Part shown: positions 48,221 through 60,089 of the stretch, piece by piece
Numbering within the stretch: the stretch's first letter is position 1
Layout of the letters: every line of letters starts with the position of its first letter
DNA from: Luidia sarsii
Lineage: Eukaryota > Echinodermata > Asteroidea > Paxillosida > Luidiidae
Direction of reading: 5' to 3'
DNA: 64,000 nucleotides
NCBI GenBank assembly: GCA_949987565.1
Contig: OX465107.1
Coordinates: 11,909,721 to 11,973,720 of the forward strand
Position numbers and translations under genes: made by a program
Notes under the pieces: generated by a model
The model's input: the letters and a program-made list of their open reading frames with translations, nothing else
Databases searched by the model: none
Told to the model about the DNA's origin: nothing

Positions 48221-50035
48221 GGCTAAATGGTCCTTTGCTGATCTGTCAATGTCATGCCTTTGCCTGTTTCTGACGAACACTCCACAGCTACTGGTACAAA
48301 TCAGTATGGTACAAAAGAGCATGTGTTCCCTGCAGAGTTCTGTATTATTGGCTTTTCCGCCGCTTAAGTGAAGCCGAAAAGCTATTTTTTCAAAAATATT
48401 TTAGCTTTTCCGTCACTTAATCTTTATTGGGGATATGGTTTAGAATAATCCTGACATGATATAATCATCATCAACACCGGCTGTATTAGCCATTGGTAAA
48501 TGACCTTGAAAGTTGAAAGTTGATTGCCAGTTACTTAATTATTGACCTACACATTCATTGCATAGATCCAAAGAAACTTCAACATTTGGCATGTATCTGG
48601 GTTGGGAAAAGGGGTAAAAAAATGGCCGTCTTGTGATGATGACATCATCTTATGAATTTTGATAAGGTTGTAGTGGATTTTATTCATCATAAAGTAACTC
48701 TGATCAGTTTGCCCCGGGACCAAAACACCCGACCACTGATAAAACCTGAACGCCCACAAACACCAATTTAACACCAATCGACACAAAGTACTAGTTCAAC
48801 TTCAAGTTTCCATTTCATTTCTCAAGTACATATTATAAATATGTTATCAGCAAATAATATGAGAAAGTGATATACTTTGAAAACACATTATCAATTCATA
48901 TACTGAATTAATCAGAATCTAAAACAACTTAACATAGCAATGGATGTAGGTGCGAGCTTGAGATATATTCAAAGCAACCCAGTCACCAACCTTCCACACT
49001 GACAAAAATATATGTTTAATACACAAACTATCGTAGACTGTTATTCAGTGACTGAACACCTCAGTCCTTCTAATGTTAACCAAGCCAGCCCTTTTGGTGG
49101 GCAATCCTCCAGTGCCAGACACTGTCCAGGATTAATGACTTTCCAAATGATAACAGCAACAGGAGAGACCATGATACGGCAGCCATGCGTCAGCTATCCA
49201 GCCAAACACTACACACTGCTTTGTTATGCAAAAAGTTATTGGGGCTTGACTCTGCTCTCAGAGATTAAGATACCACACATCAATAAACAAAGCAACCAAT
49301 CTGGGGGGGGGGTCTTTAACCAACTTCAAAGGAAGATTTGCAGCTACAGAGGGCAGTACGCTCTTTTCGAGACACGGATAGACCACTACCATATATGGAG
49401 AAGTATATGAAAGTTGACCTTTGACCCGATAGTTCTCCAAGCAAACCTCAGAACCATGGCCAAGCTCTTATCTCGCCCTTATTCTCAACACAAGGATTGG
49501 GGTTAACAATCCCAGAATATAAACAAACTCTCTCAAGGAGGCTATTTGAAACTCTGGGACCAGTGAAAGTCTCAGTTGATAGCTTCAACTTTCACCAACC
49601 ACAATCATATCAATTCTTTCACAACTCAACACAAATTTATAACCAAAGAAAATCTCCAATCAATAAGATTCAGTGCACTTCTGCATAGCAACTTAAAATT
49701 AGCATTATACACCGAGTACACAAACGTCAACTAACAAGGAAACAACTAGATATGAAATCAAGAGTAAAATACAATTTGAGCGATGCAGATCATTTATAAT
49801 AAATTGATTAAAGTTCCCAAATCCAGAAAAGTTTGTAGCAACCATGCGGTATATAGCCACATAACACATCATTTCTAGGATGTGAATATCAAGGGAATCT
49901 CTCAAACTGGATATTCAATACCAAACTTCTGGGTTGGCAACAATTAAGGTTACTCTTTTCTTTCTCATCTTAGAACGATTTCCTTCAACCACTCTGGAAA
50001 TAATGACACTACAGAGTATGATATACTATATTAAA
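48221..50035. other. No recognised feature
   Basis: AT-rich DNA. The 132-codon frame at 49012-49410 has no recognisable domain and ordinary base composition, and is not called as a gene. Confidence 0.5.
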
Positions 50036-50039
50036 TTCT

Positions 50040-50185
50040 CTTAAATTTACTGGGCTTGACGATTCGATCCTAGCAGGACCTTTCTCAAAGGCTGAGTGAC
50101 AAGGGCAAAACAGATACATGTACACGAAGGGAGGGGGAAGAGAATGAATAGGACACGGATGAGAAACAAAGGACAAAGCTTGACT
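50040..50185 (-). mobile_element. Retroelement 3' end fragment
   Basis: gggcttgacgattcgatccta, gcaggacctttctcaaagg and acagatacatgtacacgaag match 34080-34170 in order. Confidence 0.6.
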
Positions 50186-50384
50186 CATGGTGCCCAGATG
50201 GTCAGGCTTTGGAGCTTGGATGGATATAAAAATGATTGCTAGACAATGGTATGGATGCCCACATGGTACTGGGCAATTATTATGTGAAAATCAAACTTCC
50301 TGGCTGAGATATCACAAACAAAGTAGTAGTGTGTTACTGGATTTTTTAAATTTTCATCTACCTTAGGCATATTACTGCCACTTA

Positions 50385-50755
50385 AAGAAGATTGAAACAC
50401 AGAGAAAAATGTTGGCTTATCTGATTGAACGTTAAAAACAACCTACAATTACCTATGTGCTACTCACCTTCGAGTTTCATAAAGAGGGAAAAATCATGGA
50501 ATTCGGTGGTCGAATTTGCGTTCCCGCAAACCACCATCATTTCGAATGGCCCGCCACTCAGTGCGGGTTATGACATCGCAACGGAAAACTCCCGCATGGG
50601 ACCGGACGGATGTACCCCTTACTATACTGCGTGCAGTTTGTATACACTCGCAAACTGAACGATGGTGTACTGCCAGGCTTTTGGATGTCAAAATGTCAGC
50701 GGAAAAAAAAGCTGGGGAAATCTTTCCATGTATAGTTCCCAACAAGTCTTGAATC
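50385..50755 (+). mobile_element. Dispersed THAP-start element, copy 1
   Basis: Five copies of this ~250-500-bp family are in the window. Order here: cagagaaaaatgttggctta, acctacaattacctatgtgc, ttcccgcaaac, then ATG at 50662 opening MVYCQAFGCQN, a THAP-like start (C-x4-C). The THAP frame breaks after about 15 residues through an indel in a poly-A run. Confidence 0.6.
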
Positions 50756-50759
50756 TTCT

Positions 50760-51985
50760 TTTCTTTTAAGTGCAATTATCCCACTTTGTATATTTTCCCT
50801 TATTTGCTTTGTATCCCTCCTGAATTCGGAATAAAGTTTTCTTTGCAAAAGTTAAAAAAATATAGTTTATAAATCATAAACTGAAGCTAATATATTTTCT
50901 GAAGCGGCAATACTTCCTTTTAAAAATGAAGTTTACTTGCCATATTCTTTTATTTATTTCCATAATTTTCCTTTCCTTATATCCCACAATTTAAATAAGT
51001 AAGTGTATATCTAGATCTATTTTTTTTAACAAGAAATACAGTCGCGTCGTCATCGTTATCCACCCGCAACGCCTGTATGGGACTTCTTTCCAGTTAGCCT
51101 TGACCAAGGCGTTGGTCGCCGATTAAGAAATCAAAATCAATTTGGATACCATAGTAAACCCCGACGCAAAGGAATACACATGTATTGTTTTTTTAGCGCC
51201 CCCAATTAGTCATAAAAACACATTCGTCAGCTGGACACTTCTGATAATGTGACAATTGTGTGCTTACGTATCCGTGTTGGTAGCCGGACATCTGAGCCCG
51301 CTTGGATATGCAAAACAAAATTAGTACGAGTCCAAAACTCGGCCAATCTATACGTTGGCTCAGAAAAAAGAAATCCACTCAACAGGAAATGTTCAAAGAA
51401 TGCTTAGCATCGTCGCACCCAACTCACCCATCCAATCAGAAAACATTTCTGTCACGACCTCCTCTGGCTAAGGAAAAAAATGAACATTGCCGAAATCTTC
51501 ATTTAATCTCATATCTAATTCCGTTTACTTGGTTCCATTCGTTAACAACTTTTAACTCAACCAAAATTGTTAATAGAATTAATGCAAAAACATGTAGTGC
51601 AATAAATATTTATGAACAAGGTCGAATTAAATATCGACCGCCGAAAATGTCAGTCAAGTGAAAAGCCCCCCAAAACAACCATATTAAAACACTGAAATTC
51701 TCCAAAAAATTACCGCAAACTTACAATTAGTACTCATAAAACCGGAACAAGTGTTGAGATACCAATTTTGCCAAAATACCTGCCCACCAGATAGTCTTTG
51801 TAATGTCTAATATCAATGAAATCAACAAGGATATCCGTTAGCAGGAAAGAAATAAATGATATGGAGTAATTGTATTCATAGACAATGAAGTTTAAAGTTA
51901 TGTTGTAAGAAAGCTAAGTTCGACTACTCTATTAACTCTTTGATTAAACAGTAGACCTACATATGCCTACCTCTGTTTTCCTTCG
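50760..51985. other. No recognised feature
   Basis: AT-rich DNA downstream of the transporter gene. The open frame at 51302-51661 has no known domain. The 3' untranslated region of the transporter probably extends into 51.9 kb and below, but no single polyadenylation signal can be chosen. Confidence 0.45.
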
Positions 51986-52101
51986 TTACTGTTCAGTTTT
52001 AAATCCCTTTAGAACCAAGAGCGGAATGAGTGACAGGCCATGCACGATGCCCAGCACGATAAAACACGCTTTGTAGCTGCCGGTGACGTCGTACATCCAA
52101 C
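51986..52101 (-). CDS. SLC16-like exon 4 (last)
   Basis: Acceptor atattcag. Encodes WMYDVTGSYKACF, helix 12 and a short tail ending KGFKTEQ before the stop. The preceding intron is about 2.34 kb and holds two THAP-start element copies. Confidence 0.85.
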
Positions 52102-55100
52102 CTGAATATTTGACAGGGACAAAGAGAGTGCTCTTCTGTAATGAGTTGCTAATATAGCGTCCATGATCCAATGTAGATGTATCAAACAAACATTTCAGCC
52201 GCTAAAAATTAACAGCCCCTTTAAGAGAAGGTCGGTATAGACCACCGCAGTCGACTCAGTGCAAATATCCCCAGCGACTACTTGGGGGAAGACGAGGGCT
52301 ATCTGCAGACAACGGTTTGAGTCAATAACCCTCTCATACATTGACTGGTCAATCATCACTAGTGTCTCTTGGCTTTCGTCGTCGTTGTAAACTGCCAGCG
52401 CCAACGTGGACACGAGCTCGTTCCCTTTGCCTTAAAATGCATTCATAAAAAGTCTCCAAGGTTTCTCCGCCCACAGATCATTATAAGAAGACAGGCTATT
52501 ACCTACTTACTTTGATAAACAGGTCAAAACAAAGGATGATAACCATGGTGGAAATACCATGTAAGAGGTTTGGCTATTAAAACAGTCCGAAACTCTCAGT
52601 TACCGGCTCTTTCCAGAGCCATGCTCTTTCTCCTAAAGGGGAATGAAATTACCCAGAGAAAAAAAATGTTGGCTCATCTGATTGTGAGTTAAAACAGCCT
52701 ACAATTACCTATGTGCTACTCACCTATACGAGTTTCATAACGATGGAAAAATCGTAGAATTCAGTGGTCGAATTTGCGTTCCTGCAACGCGCCATCTTTT
52801 CGAACGAGCCGTCAAACATTATTGGGGGTGTGACATCACAACGGAGACAACCCCGTCTGATGGGCCAATTAGACTTGTTCAATCATTTCAATTTTAACTA
52901 AAAAATATTAATCGACATGTTTGCACTTTTATACCTATAAATGTGTGTGAAAAAGATATATATTTCTTTGCATATTTAGGAATTTTCGCTTTGATCACTA
53001 TAGTATAATTATACGTGGGATTGCGTAAAGTCTCAATCTACACAAGCACGTTTACACGTGTTGACGAAGCTGTGTGTAGCTTATAGGGGGTTAGGGATCA
53101 TGTACTTCCCTGAAACCTCACTAGCACTGCAGCTAGCAGTGCATGACCGTATGCACACAATAGCGCTGGGTGACAGCAGTTGCGGTCAGCGACCCAGGGA
53201 ATAAACAGTGGCCTACTGAAGTCGCGTCGCCGGCCGATAGCGCGCAAATTGCAGCACAAATAAAAATACGGCACGGTACGTATATACCCCCTTCTTCCTC
53301 CATGGTACCATTATATGTACGGCATGTTCCTTCAGTATTTTTCTCGGCTTCGAGCCGGTGAGTTTGGCCCGCATGTCCTCAATGCTCCTCCCAATTAATC
53401 CTCCTTGGTGAAATGATCGCTACAAAACACGTAATTTCGACTGTATTTGTAGCCGACTGTCTTTGAGAAATTTCTCAACTTTGATGGCCGCAGCCCACTT
53501 CCAACTCAGGTCTCTTGTCCTTGTTGGGAACTGCATGAAAAGGTTTCCCCAGCTTTTTCCCACTGGCATTTTGACATCCAAAAGCCTGGCAGTACACCAT
53601 CGTTCAGCTCGAAAGTGTATACATTCACAATGTACTGCACGCGTATAGTAGGGGGTACATCCTTCCGGGCCCATCCAGTTTTCCGTTTGATGTCATACCC
53701 CCGCAGTGACTGGCGGGCCATTCGAAAAGATGGCCGTTTGCGGGAACGCGAATTCGACCATCGAATTTCATGATTTGTCCCTCTTTATGAAACTCGTAGG
53801 TGAGTAAGTAGCACATAGGTAATTGTAGGTTGTTTTTAACAGATTTGTAACAGATGTTGTTTTTATCAGATAAGCCAATTTTTTCTCTGGGTTTCATTCA
53901 CCTTTAAGAGATGATGTACATGGTGTCACCCCAAACCTCCTACTTTATACAGTTTGATTTAAATATATGAAAATGTATAGAGGGTTTTTAGGTTTTTTGA
54001 TCGTGGAAGAAACAGCAGGACCTCTTCATTTTTAAATGTTGCATCCTCGTCACCGGAATCAGTACGTAGTCTGCCACATATCTAGCATATTGATTTCAGT
54101 CTGGGAAGGCCTGACGTTTCGATCTCAGCGGGACCTAGTAGGACCTTCCTCAATGGCCTTTGAGAAAGATCCTTCTAGGTTCCTCAGACGACCAGAAATA
54201 AGTAATTAAGCATCTGTATAGGCCCAATTGATATGATTCCTGCCTGGATCCAAACGTCAGGTCTTCCTAATTAATATGCCTTTGCATTTTGGTCAAAGTA
54301 CTTTTTAATAAGTAAGCAGTTTGCAACATTTTTGCATATTACATTATAGTGGATAAAACTAATAATAGACTAAAGAGTTGGAAAGAGCGCATAAGGTTTA
54401 GTTTTACTTTCAGTTTAGTTAAAAGGTTATATATACGTACCGGGTAGGAATCCAGTAGCCAACATTAACAGGGCAAGCTTTGTACCCATCAAACCAAAGG
54501 CGCCGGCCAGCAAGTTTACGTCCAGGACTTCCTTGGTCAGGACGTCACTCTGGCAGCTGAGGATGCCGTTGTTGAAGAGAATCAGCACGGCTGTCGTCAT
54601 CATCCCCCAGTACGAGGTCAGCCAGGACGAGGCGCAGTAGAAGAAGGAGTTGCCCAACATAAAGACGCACACGGCACTGAACGGGGACATCAGCCCCCGG
54701 TCCGTGAAGAACCCTTGAAGGATCTTGGCCACCAGGTTGGCCACACCGGCCACAGTGACCATGTGGCTCGCCTCCAGGAGTGAGAACCCGTAGGATTCGG
54801 CCTGCGACACGAAGTACACCACCCACATAGAAAAGGCCACATTGGAGCCGCAGTACATCACAGCTACGGCCCAGTAGTTCGCACTGCTCATGAGGGCTAA
54901 ATCGAAGTTCCTGATGACGTACCTCCAGACTCTGATGCAGCCATGCACAGGGTCGGAGTTGTCCCGGTCTTCCTGGCTCACTGCCTCGTACCCGTCCCCC
55001 TTCGAACTTGGCACACGAGCTGCGACCATGAGGTAGCCACAGGGCACCATATGTAGAGAGATGGCGCCAGTTAGAAGCATAGTTCCTCTCCAGCCGTACG

Positions 55101-56657
55101 TGTCCAGGAACAACTGGACGAGAGGCGCATAGGCAAATATTCCGACAGAGAAACCTGTACGGGCGAAGCCGGTAGCTGTGGCGTAGTTTGTGGTAAAGCA
55201 TCGTCCCATGGCCTCCTTGGTAACAACGTTCATCACCCCTAGTGCAGAGCCTGTTCAATGATACAATTCACGATGATACCTTTTATAACGCACTTTACCA
55301 TTGACAATATGTGCATCCTTATTCAAATGTTTGCATTCAGGAGATGTTTCCTGGATTGAGTGTAGGCGTTAGAGCAGTCGTTGGTGCGGGTGCTGATGGG
55401 GTGTAGGCATTATGATATGGTTTTTGTGCAGATGTTGTGTAGGTGTTGGCATAGGTATACATAGGTGTATAGGTGTAAGCAAAGCCAGAGATAGGTATAG
55501 GTACAGTTGTATAGGCATAGAAAAAATATATTGGCATAATTATAAGTGTATGGGTATAGGTGTAGGCGTAGGTATAAGACTAGGACAGATGTAGGTATAC
55601 TTGTGCTGTATAAGCTGTGCACCTACACAGGTGTATGTGTAAAATTATGTATGTTCAGATTTAGTCATAGGCAATTAGGCATATAGACATAGGTTGGTTG
55701 GCATACCTGCACAGATGGCGTACACTACAGCAAGCTGAAGAGGCGAGACCACGAAGGCACTAGCGACCACGGAAAGTCCCGTGATGGTACCACACGCTAT
55801 GACGATATGACCGGCCTCAAACCTCTTGCTGAGGGGAATCGCGAGAGGGGCTACGGGTTGAAAGCATATGTTTCAGTATCATAAAACAAACAGATGACAA
55901 GTGGCTTGGGTATTTCGTTGCCGCGAATTTGTTTTTCCCCCAAAAAACCCATAGTGACTTACGACCAATTAGTCGTTAGACGATGAGCAATGTACTGACA
56001 ATGTACCCTTACATGATCGTAAATTTAGTTACGATGCATCGTAAGGCTTTGTGAAATCCATTCGTGCCTTCTTCGAAACGTTATCACCTCTTCAAAAAAT
56101 CGAAAAGAACTGAACGTTTAAGAGCATTGTGAGCCCTGTTTACAAGTCTATCCCAGACCGTGAATATACAGTAAAATTGAACCTGTAACATCCTGCGCTA
56201 GCTCGACCTTCATCAGAGTACTGTTCAGGTTATAGTGTGTGGCCCGCAAAATGTCCGTTACCTGAAAGGTTGGGCGTGTCTGAACAAAAACAACTTTTCA
56301 AGTAATAGCAGCTATAGGTTTGATGCAGTCTGTGTATATATGAGCGGCCTATAGTGCCAACAAATAGGTTAAATATTACGGTCTTTTTCCCTATTGGCCG
56401 CCCATATTATGGAAAGTACACTGACCGGCGAGTCCGATCAATGCCACGACTGAGGCAGCCACCCAGCCAATGATCCACGTCTGCGTGACCAGCTGCTCCT
56501 GCACTGTGGGCAGCATGAGCCCGATGCCTTTGGTCACACCGACCCAGACGAAGTTCCAGAGCCACTGGGACAGGACGGCGATCCAGCCTGAGATGCCCCC
56601 GTCCTGCTGCTCGGTCGCTCCCCGCTCATCTTTTCGGAGACTCCCGCTGGAGACCAT
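51986..56657 (-). CDS. Monocarboxylate-transporter-like (SLC16/MCT) membrane transporter, 4 coding exons
   Basis: Joining 56426-56657, 55707-55850, 54441-55250 and 51986-52101 gives 433 residues. All three junctions are phase 1 with GT-AG introns. The size and run of hydrophobic helices fit a 12-helix major-facilitator protein. Near residue 19, DGGISGW matches the MCT signature before helix 1, and VTKG places a Lys (residue 43) where MCT1 has its conserved helix-1 Lys. Helix 4-5 and the C-terminal GWMYDVTGSY agree with the family. In the helix-8 region, VANLVAK has Asn297 and Lys301 where MCT1 has its Asp/Arg pair. Substrate is therefore uncertain and may not be lactate. A short central loop follows residue ~200. 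A likely acceptor (cttccag at about 56666) just upstream of ATG suggests a non-coding first exon. Confidence 0.9.
52640..52855 (+). mobile_element. Dispersed THAP-start element, copy 2 (5' part only)
   Basis: Shares aaaggggaatgaaa, acctacaattacctatgtgc and the gaatttgcgttcc region with copy 1 but ends before the THAP start. Located in the last intron of the transporter gene. Confidence 0.6.
53405..53905 (-). mobile_element. Dispersed THAP-start element, copy 3 (longest)
   Basis: On the minus strand the common 5' part is followed by ATG at 53600 opening MVYCQAFGCQNASGKKLGK and then HAVPNKDKRPEL. After a frameshift the reading continues KWAAAIKVEKFLKDS. Paired Cys, Phe-His, Pro and Trp occur in the order of a THAP finger. 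The frameshift makes it non-functional. Located in the last intron of the transporter gene. Confidence 0.65.
54105..54340. repeat. Snapback retroelement-end fragment
   Basis: cctgacgtttcgatc, then gcgggacc, then cttcctcaatggcctttgag, then aaagatccttctagg: both strands of the dispersed word lie head to head. It is followed by caaacgtcaggtcttc and ttgcattttggtcaaag as in other copies. Confidence 0.55.
54441..55250 (-). CDS. SLC16-like exon 3 (main exon)
   Basis: 810 nt, acceptor cattgaacag, donor gtacgt. Encodes 269 codons spanning helix 4 to helix 11, including KEAMGRCF, GWRGTMLL, the loop with DGYEAVSQED, and the N-to-C half transition. A long alternative frame on the same strand (54545-55258) is only a shadow. 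Confidence 0.92.
55370..55680. repeat. GTATAGGTGTAG-type minisatellite in transporter intron 2
   Basis: Irregular run of gtataggtgtaggc and aggtatag motifs. The Tyr/Thr-rich open frames over it are artefacts. Confidence 0.8.
55707..55850 (-). CDS. SLC16-like exon 2
   Basis: 144 nt, acceptor caacccgtag, donor gtatgc. Encodes PLAIPLSKRFEAGHIVIACG through VVYAICA, i.e. the loop with conserved basic residues and helices 3-4. Confidence 0.9.
56426..56657 (-). CDS. SLC16-like exon 1 (first coding)
   Basis: Starts MVSSGSLRKDERG and ends IIGWVAASVVALIGLA plus one base, donor gtcagt. Contains the helix-1 signature and helix 2. The upstream frame stays open, but an acceptor lies 9 bp before the ATG. 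Confidence 0.85.
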
Positions 56658-56874
56658 GGTTGAGTCTGGAAGAGCTACCGGAAAAGAAGCCTCGTTAATC
56701 AAAATCGACCCGCAGGTCTGAAGCAAAAATAAGTCCACTATTTGGAAAGGCAGCCATCTAGGTAAATTTTTTTCCAAAACAAAATAAAAAAGTTAACGCC
56801 ATTTCTCCCCTTAGTTTGACCATTTTTAATGATTAACGCCTTGATTGCTTACCTATAATCCCTCTTGTTTGTTC

Positions 56875-57150
56875 ACTACCAATTCTCTTTCAGCTTTTCT
56901 CTTTGATGTTCCCCTTCCACTACTTCACCCCTACCCAAACCCCTGCCCTTCCCTTTGATCTTACCCTACCTGTTTTCCCCTTTGTCCTCTGTATGTCATC
57001 CATTTTCAAGTTACTCTCCCAATAAATTTTGGTTTGTCCCTGTCATTCTGCCTTTGAGAAAGGTCCGGCCACGATGGAAACGTCATGCCCTCAAAATTTT
57101 GCTAATTTAGTCAGTAAGCAGTTTGCAGCTTGTTTGCATAGGCATATTAC
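56875..57150 (+). mobile_element. Retroelement 3' end fragment
   Basis: A pyrimidine-rich tract (ttgatcttaccctacctg), then gcctttgagaaaggtcc, then gatggaaacgtcatgccc and cagtaagcagtttgcag match the 41.97-42.3-kb copy in order. Lies just upstream of the transporter gene. Confidence 0.6.
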
Positions 57151-57744
57151 ATTGGTTTGTTTTTGTTAGAATGTGTCGAAGAATCAATTATATAGTCACC
57201 ACTTTGTGCAATACTCGCCTTTTAATCAAGTCGTCTGGAATTATCTACTTTTTAAGGCAAAGCTTACAGTGAGACGACACAATAATATATTGAAGATTCA
57301 AAAGCTCGGGTACCAACAAAAACAGCGTTTCAAGTGAATCGAAAAAAACTCTGGTTCTTGGGGCTTCCGACACGCAGAAGTATAAAATCAGAGGTCGAAA
57401 AAGTTCACAAACAGGTCCTTATTGTTTATGGAGAATCGCCAACCCACAAGGACCAAAGACCAAATCGATGGTTTAGAAGGGCCGAAGGGGGACTAATCAA
57501 GGAGGAGATCACAAGTAAGAAAGACATCTATGTATATTGTAACGGACATTTCTTTAACTTGTTGGCCGTCGACGGTTCTAAGGCTGCCGGCGGAGGGCAT
57601 CCGGCGGAGTGCCCTGACCTTCTTTTGTTGTGCTGGCCACGCACCGGAAATCGGTTTCTCGTAGGGAGACTTGTGGTTTGCCTGGCGTGGGAGGGAATTT
57701 CAATTCTCGGGGTGGCAGTTCGAGGGACAGTAGACCCAGTCTGG

Positions 57745-57868
57745 TCCACTCGAGAATATTACAGTAACGCTTAAATTGGGACAGTTTGTAAGTGGGAGGG
57801 AAACAGGATGTGGGAAGCGAATTCCAAAGCAAGGCGGTATGTGGGGAAAATGAATTCCCTCTCCTCAT
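57745..57868 (-). pseudogene. LINE reverse-transcriptase C-terminal remnant
   Basis: Minus-strand frame reads FSPHTALLWNSLPTSCF, PPTYKLSQFKRYC, then stops sense. The LWNSLP...FK pattern is typical of the very end of many LINE ORF2 proteins (family knowledge). No upstream RT motif is present, so this is a 5'-truncated scrap. Confidence 0.6.
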
Positions 57869-58099
57869 TTATTGGAAAAGAACAACAATTTTACACTAAT
57901 TTTTACACTAATTTTACACTATCTTTACACTATCTTAAAACACTGACGAACATCAGTGTGCACTATTTTTGCAAACGCATCTTTTGATGTTCATTATCGT
58001 TCGGCTGCGGGGCAGGCGACTATAAACTTCCCCATCTGCTACGGTCTTGAGCCAAAAAATCCATTTTGTCTGCTAGTTGTAGTAGCATCCTTCCAGTAT

Positions 58100-58190
58100 C
58101 TCTCACTGAGGAGTTATCCCCACGTATCGCCTTGCTGTAGAATTCGCTTCCCGCATCCTGCTTCCCTCCAACTTACAGCCTGTCCTAAAA
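58100..58190 (+). pseudogene. Second LINE C-terminal remnant, inverted relative to 57.8 kb
   Basis: Plus strand reads SPRIALL, a stop in place of Trp, then NSLPASCFPPTYSLS, homologous to 57745-57868. The two remnants point toward each other across about 230 bp. Confidence 0.6.
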
Positions 58191-58194
58191 GGGG

Positions 58195-58600
58195 CACCGG
58201 AAACCCAGAGAAAATTGTTGGCTTTAATCTGATTTAGTATTAAAAACAACCTACAATTACCTATGTCCTACTCACCTACGAGTGGTCGAATTCGCGTTCC
58301 CGCAAACCGGCATCTTTTCAATTGCTCCGCCAGTAACTGCGGGGGTATGACATCGAAACGGAAAACTCCTGCATGGGCCCGGACGGATCGATGTACCACT
58401 ACTATATGACTTATACTGCATGCAGTTATACACTCGCGAGCTGAACGATGGTGTACTGCCAGCTAGGCTTGTGGGTGTCAAAATGCCAGCGGGAAAAAGC
58501 TGGGGAAATATTTCCATGTAGTTCCCATAAAGGACCAGAGACCTGAGTTGTTTAGGAAGTGGGCTGCGGCCATCAAGGTTGATAAATTTATCAAAGTATA
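58195..58600 (+). mobile_element. Dispersed THAP-start element, copy 4
   Basis: Starts aaaaggggcaccggaaaccc and proceeds through ctacaattacctatgtcc to ATG at 58448 (MVYCQ...), with several indels. The later region still reads FRKWAAAIKVDKFIK in one frame. Confidence 0.6.
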
Positions 58601-58611
58601 CAGTTGAGATG

Positions 58612-59330
58612 ACGTATCACAGTCACAAAAGCAACTATATGGAAGAGCGATCCCAAGAATAGTCTTTTAGATCCAGAAGATAAAAATTTTATGTATAAGT
58701 TGAGGCATCGAGTCCTAGCCACGAAAGATTTTCTGTGTAAAATTGGGAAAACGGACAACTCTGGATGTTTATTATGTGACGAAGAAACGGAAACTCACGA
58801 ACATTTGTTTATTCACTGTGTGCACACCATTGATGCTTGGGTCTATGTAGAGAATATGTCAAAGAAGTATTCGGGAAAAACAAACTTTTATTTAGATGAT
58901 TCAATGAGAATTCTGAGCCACAAACTCAATTTTGTTCACAGTGTAATTATCATCAAAATGCTAAGACAAATAGGGAATGTTAGATGTAAGCTAGCCTTTG
59001 ACAACATTTCCAATGTACTTGAAGCCGATATCATTATGAATTTTAAACATAATCTAAAGAGCTTCTTGCGATGTGAACTAAAAAGATTGACAGCAGAGAG
59101 ATTTAAATTATTATATACAAAAAATAATGTCCTGTGTTCTGTAAATGAACGAAACCATCTATTTTTCTCCTACTGACGAATAAAACAATTTTCTTGTAAT
59201 AATCCCTTTATTTTTATGTAATCTATAATATCTAATGTGTAACAATACCGTATAAATTATTGTATGATTTTCTTGCTTCTGTTGTGTGTTTCTAGATATG
59301 TTTTTTTATGAGTTGAAATAAATGGAGTCT
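58612..59330 (+). pseudogene. 5'-truncated LINE with zf-RVT-type C-terminus
   Basis: Open frame from about 58620 through ATIWKSDPKNSLLDPEDKNF into a longer open part (ATG 58691, stop 59174-59176). LRHRVLATKDFLCKIGK is followed by CLLCDEETETHEHLFIHC, a C-x2-C...H-x4-C finger typical of the zinc-binding domain after the reverse transcriptase. About 185 residues remain. The 3' flank is AT-rich and ends with ggagtcttgaactccactgt. No RT or endonuclease motif is left. Confidence 0.7.
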
Positions 59331-59814
59331 TGAACTCCACTGTGATATAAAAAAAGTGGAAGTGTTTAAAGGGTTCTATTTATAACCAAAGTAGTGGATG
59401 TGAGTAAAGAAAGCCATGGCTCTTGGTGGTAACTGGAACAAAATCGCACGTTGTTATTAATGAATATTCATGATGAGTTTAGAATCTGGAATAAAACCAA
59501 AAATGAGACAAATTATAATCTGCCAGAAGGGAATTGTGACATGACGTGATTTGTAGCATGGTAATTGCGAATAGTCTCTGTAGTATTTTGTTCTGCCAAC
59601 AGACTTGTTTTGTCTAGTGTGCAGCCCTGACCTTTAACCCGTTCAACTCTCTCTCACACATACATACATACACACACACATGAGCTTCGGCAGACATTGT
59701 TCCACTGACATACGTGCTTTTCACGTGCTGTGTATTGTAACCATGTAACGTGAATAAAGTGCTCTCCATTGCCCAGAACCAGAGTATGTCCAGGTAATCA
59801 CAGTTCATTACAGT

Positions 59815-60085
59815 CTCGATCTAGTCTCGACTTTTATACAATGTAGTAGGAGTACATCCGTCCGGGCACATGCGGGAGTTTTCCGTTGCGATGTCATACC
59901 CCCGCAGTGACTGGCGGGCCATTCGAAAATATGGCGGTTTGCGGGAACGTGAATTCGACCACCGAATTCCATGATTTTTCCCTCTTTATGAAACTCGTAG
60001 GTGAGTAGCACATAGGTAATTGTAGGTTGTTTTTAACACCCAATCAGATAACCCAACATTTTTCTCTGGGTTTCATTCCCCTTTA
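59815..60085 (-). mobile_element. Dispersed THAP-start element, copy 5 (5' part only)
   Basis: Reverse orientation. The minus strand starts cttaaaggggaatgaaaccc and ends near the gcatgtgcccggacggatg region, before the THAP start. Confidence 0.6.
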
Positions 60086-60089
60086 AGTG

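Noticed and set aside
49012..49410. 132-codon open frame
   Set aside because: No domain, no flanking splice logic, and length not surprising for 64 kb of AT-rich DNA.
54545..55258. A 237-codon alternative frame over transporter exon 3
   Set aside because: Shadow of the real frame. It has no membrane helices and does not fit the exon junctions.
57334..57774. 146-codon plus-strand frame
   Set aside because: Overlaps the minus-strand LINE remnant region and shows no known motif.
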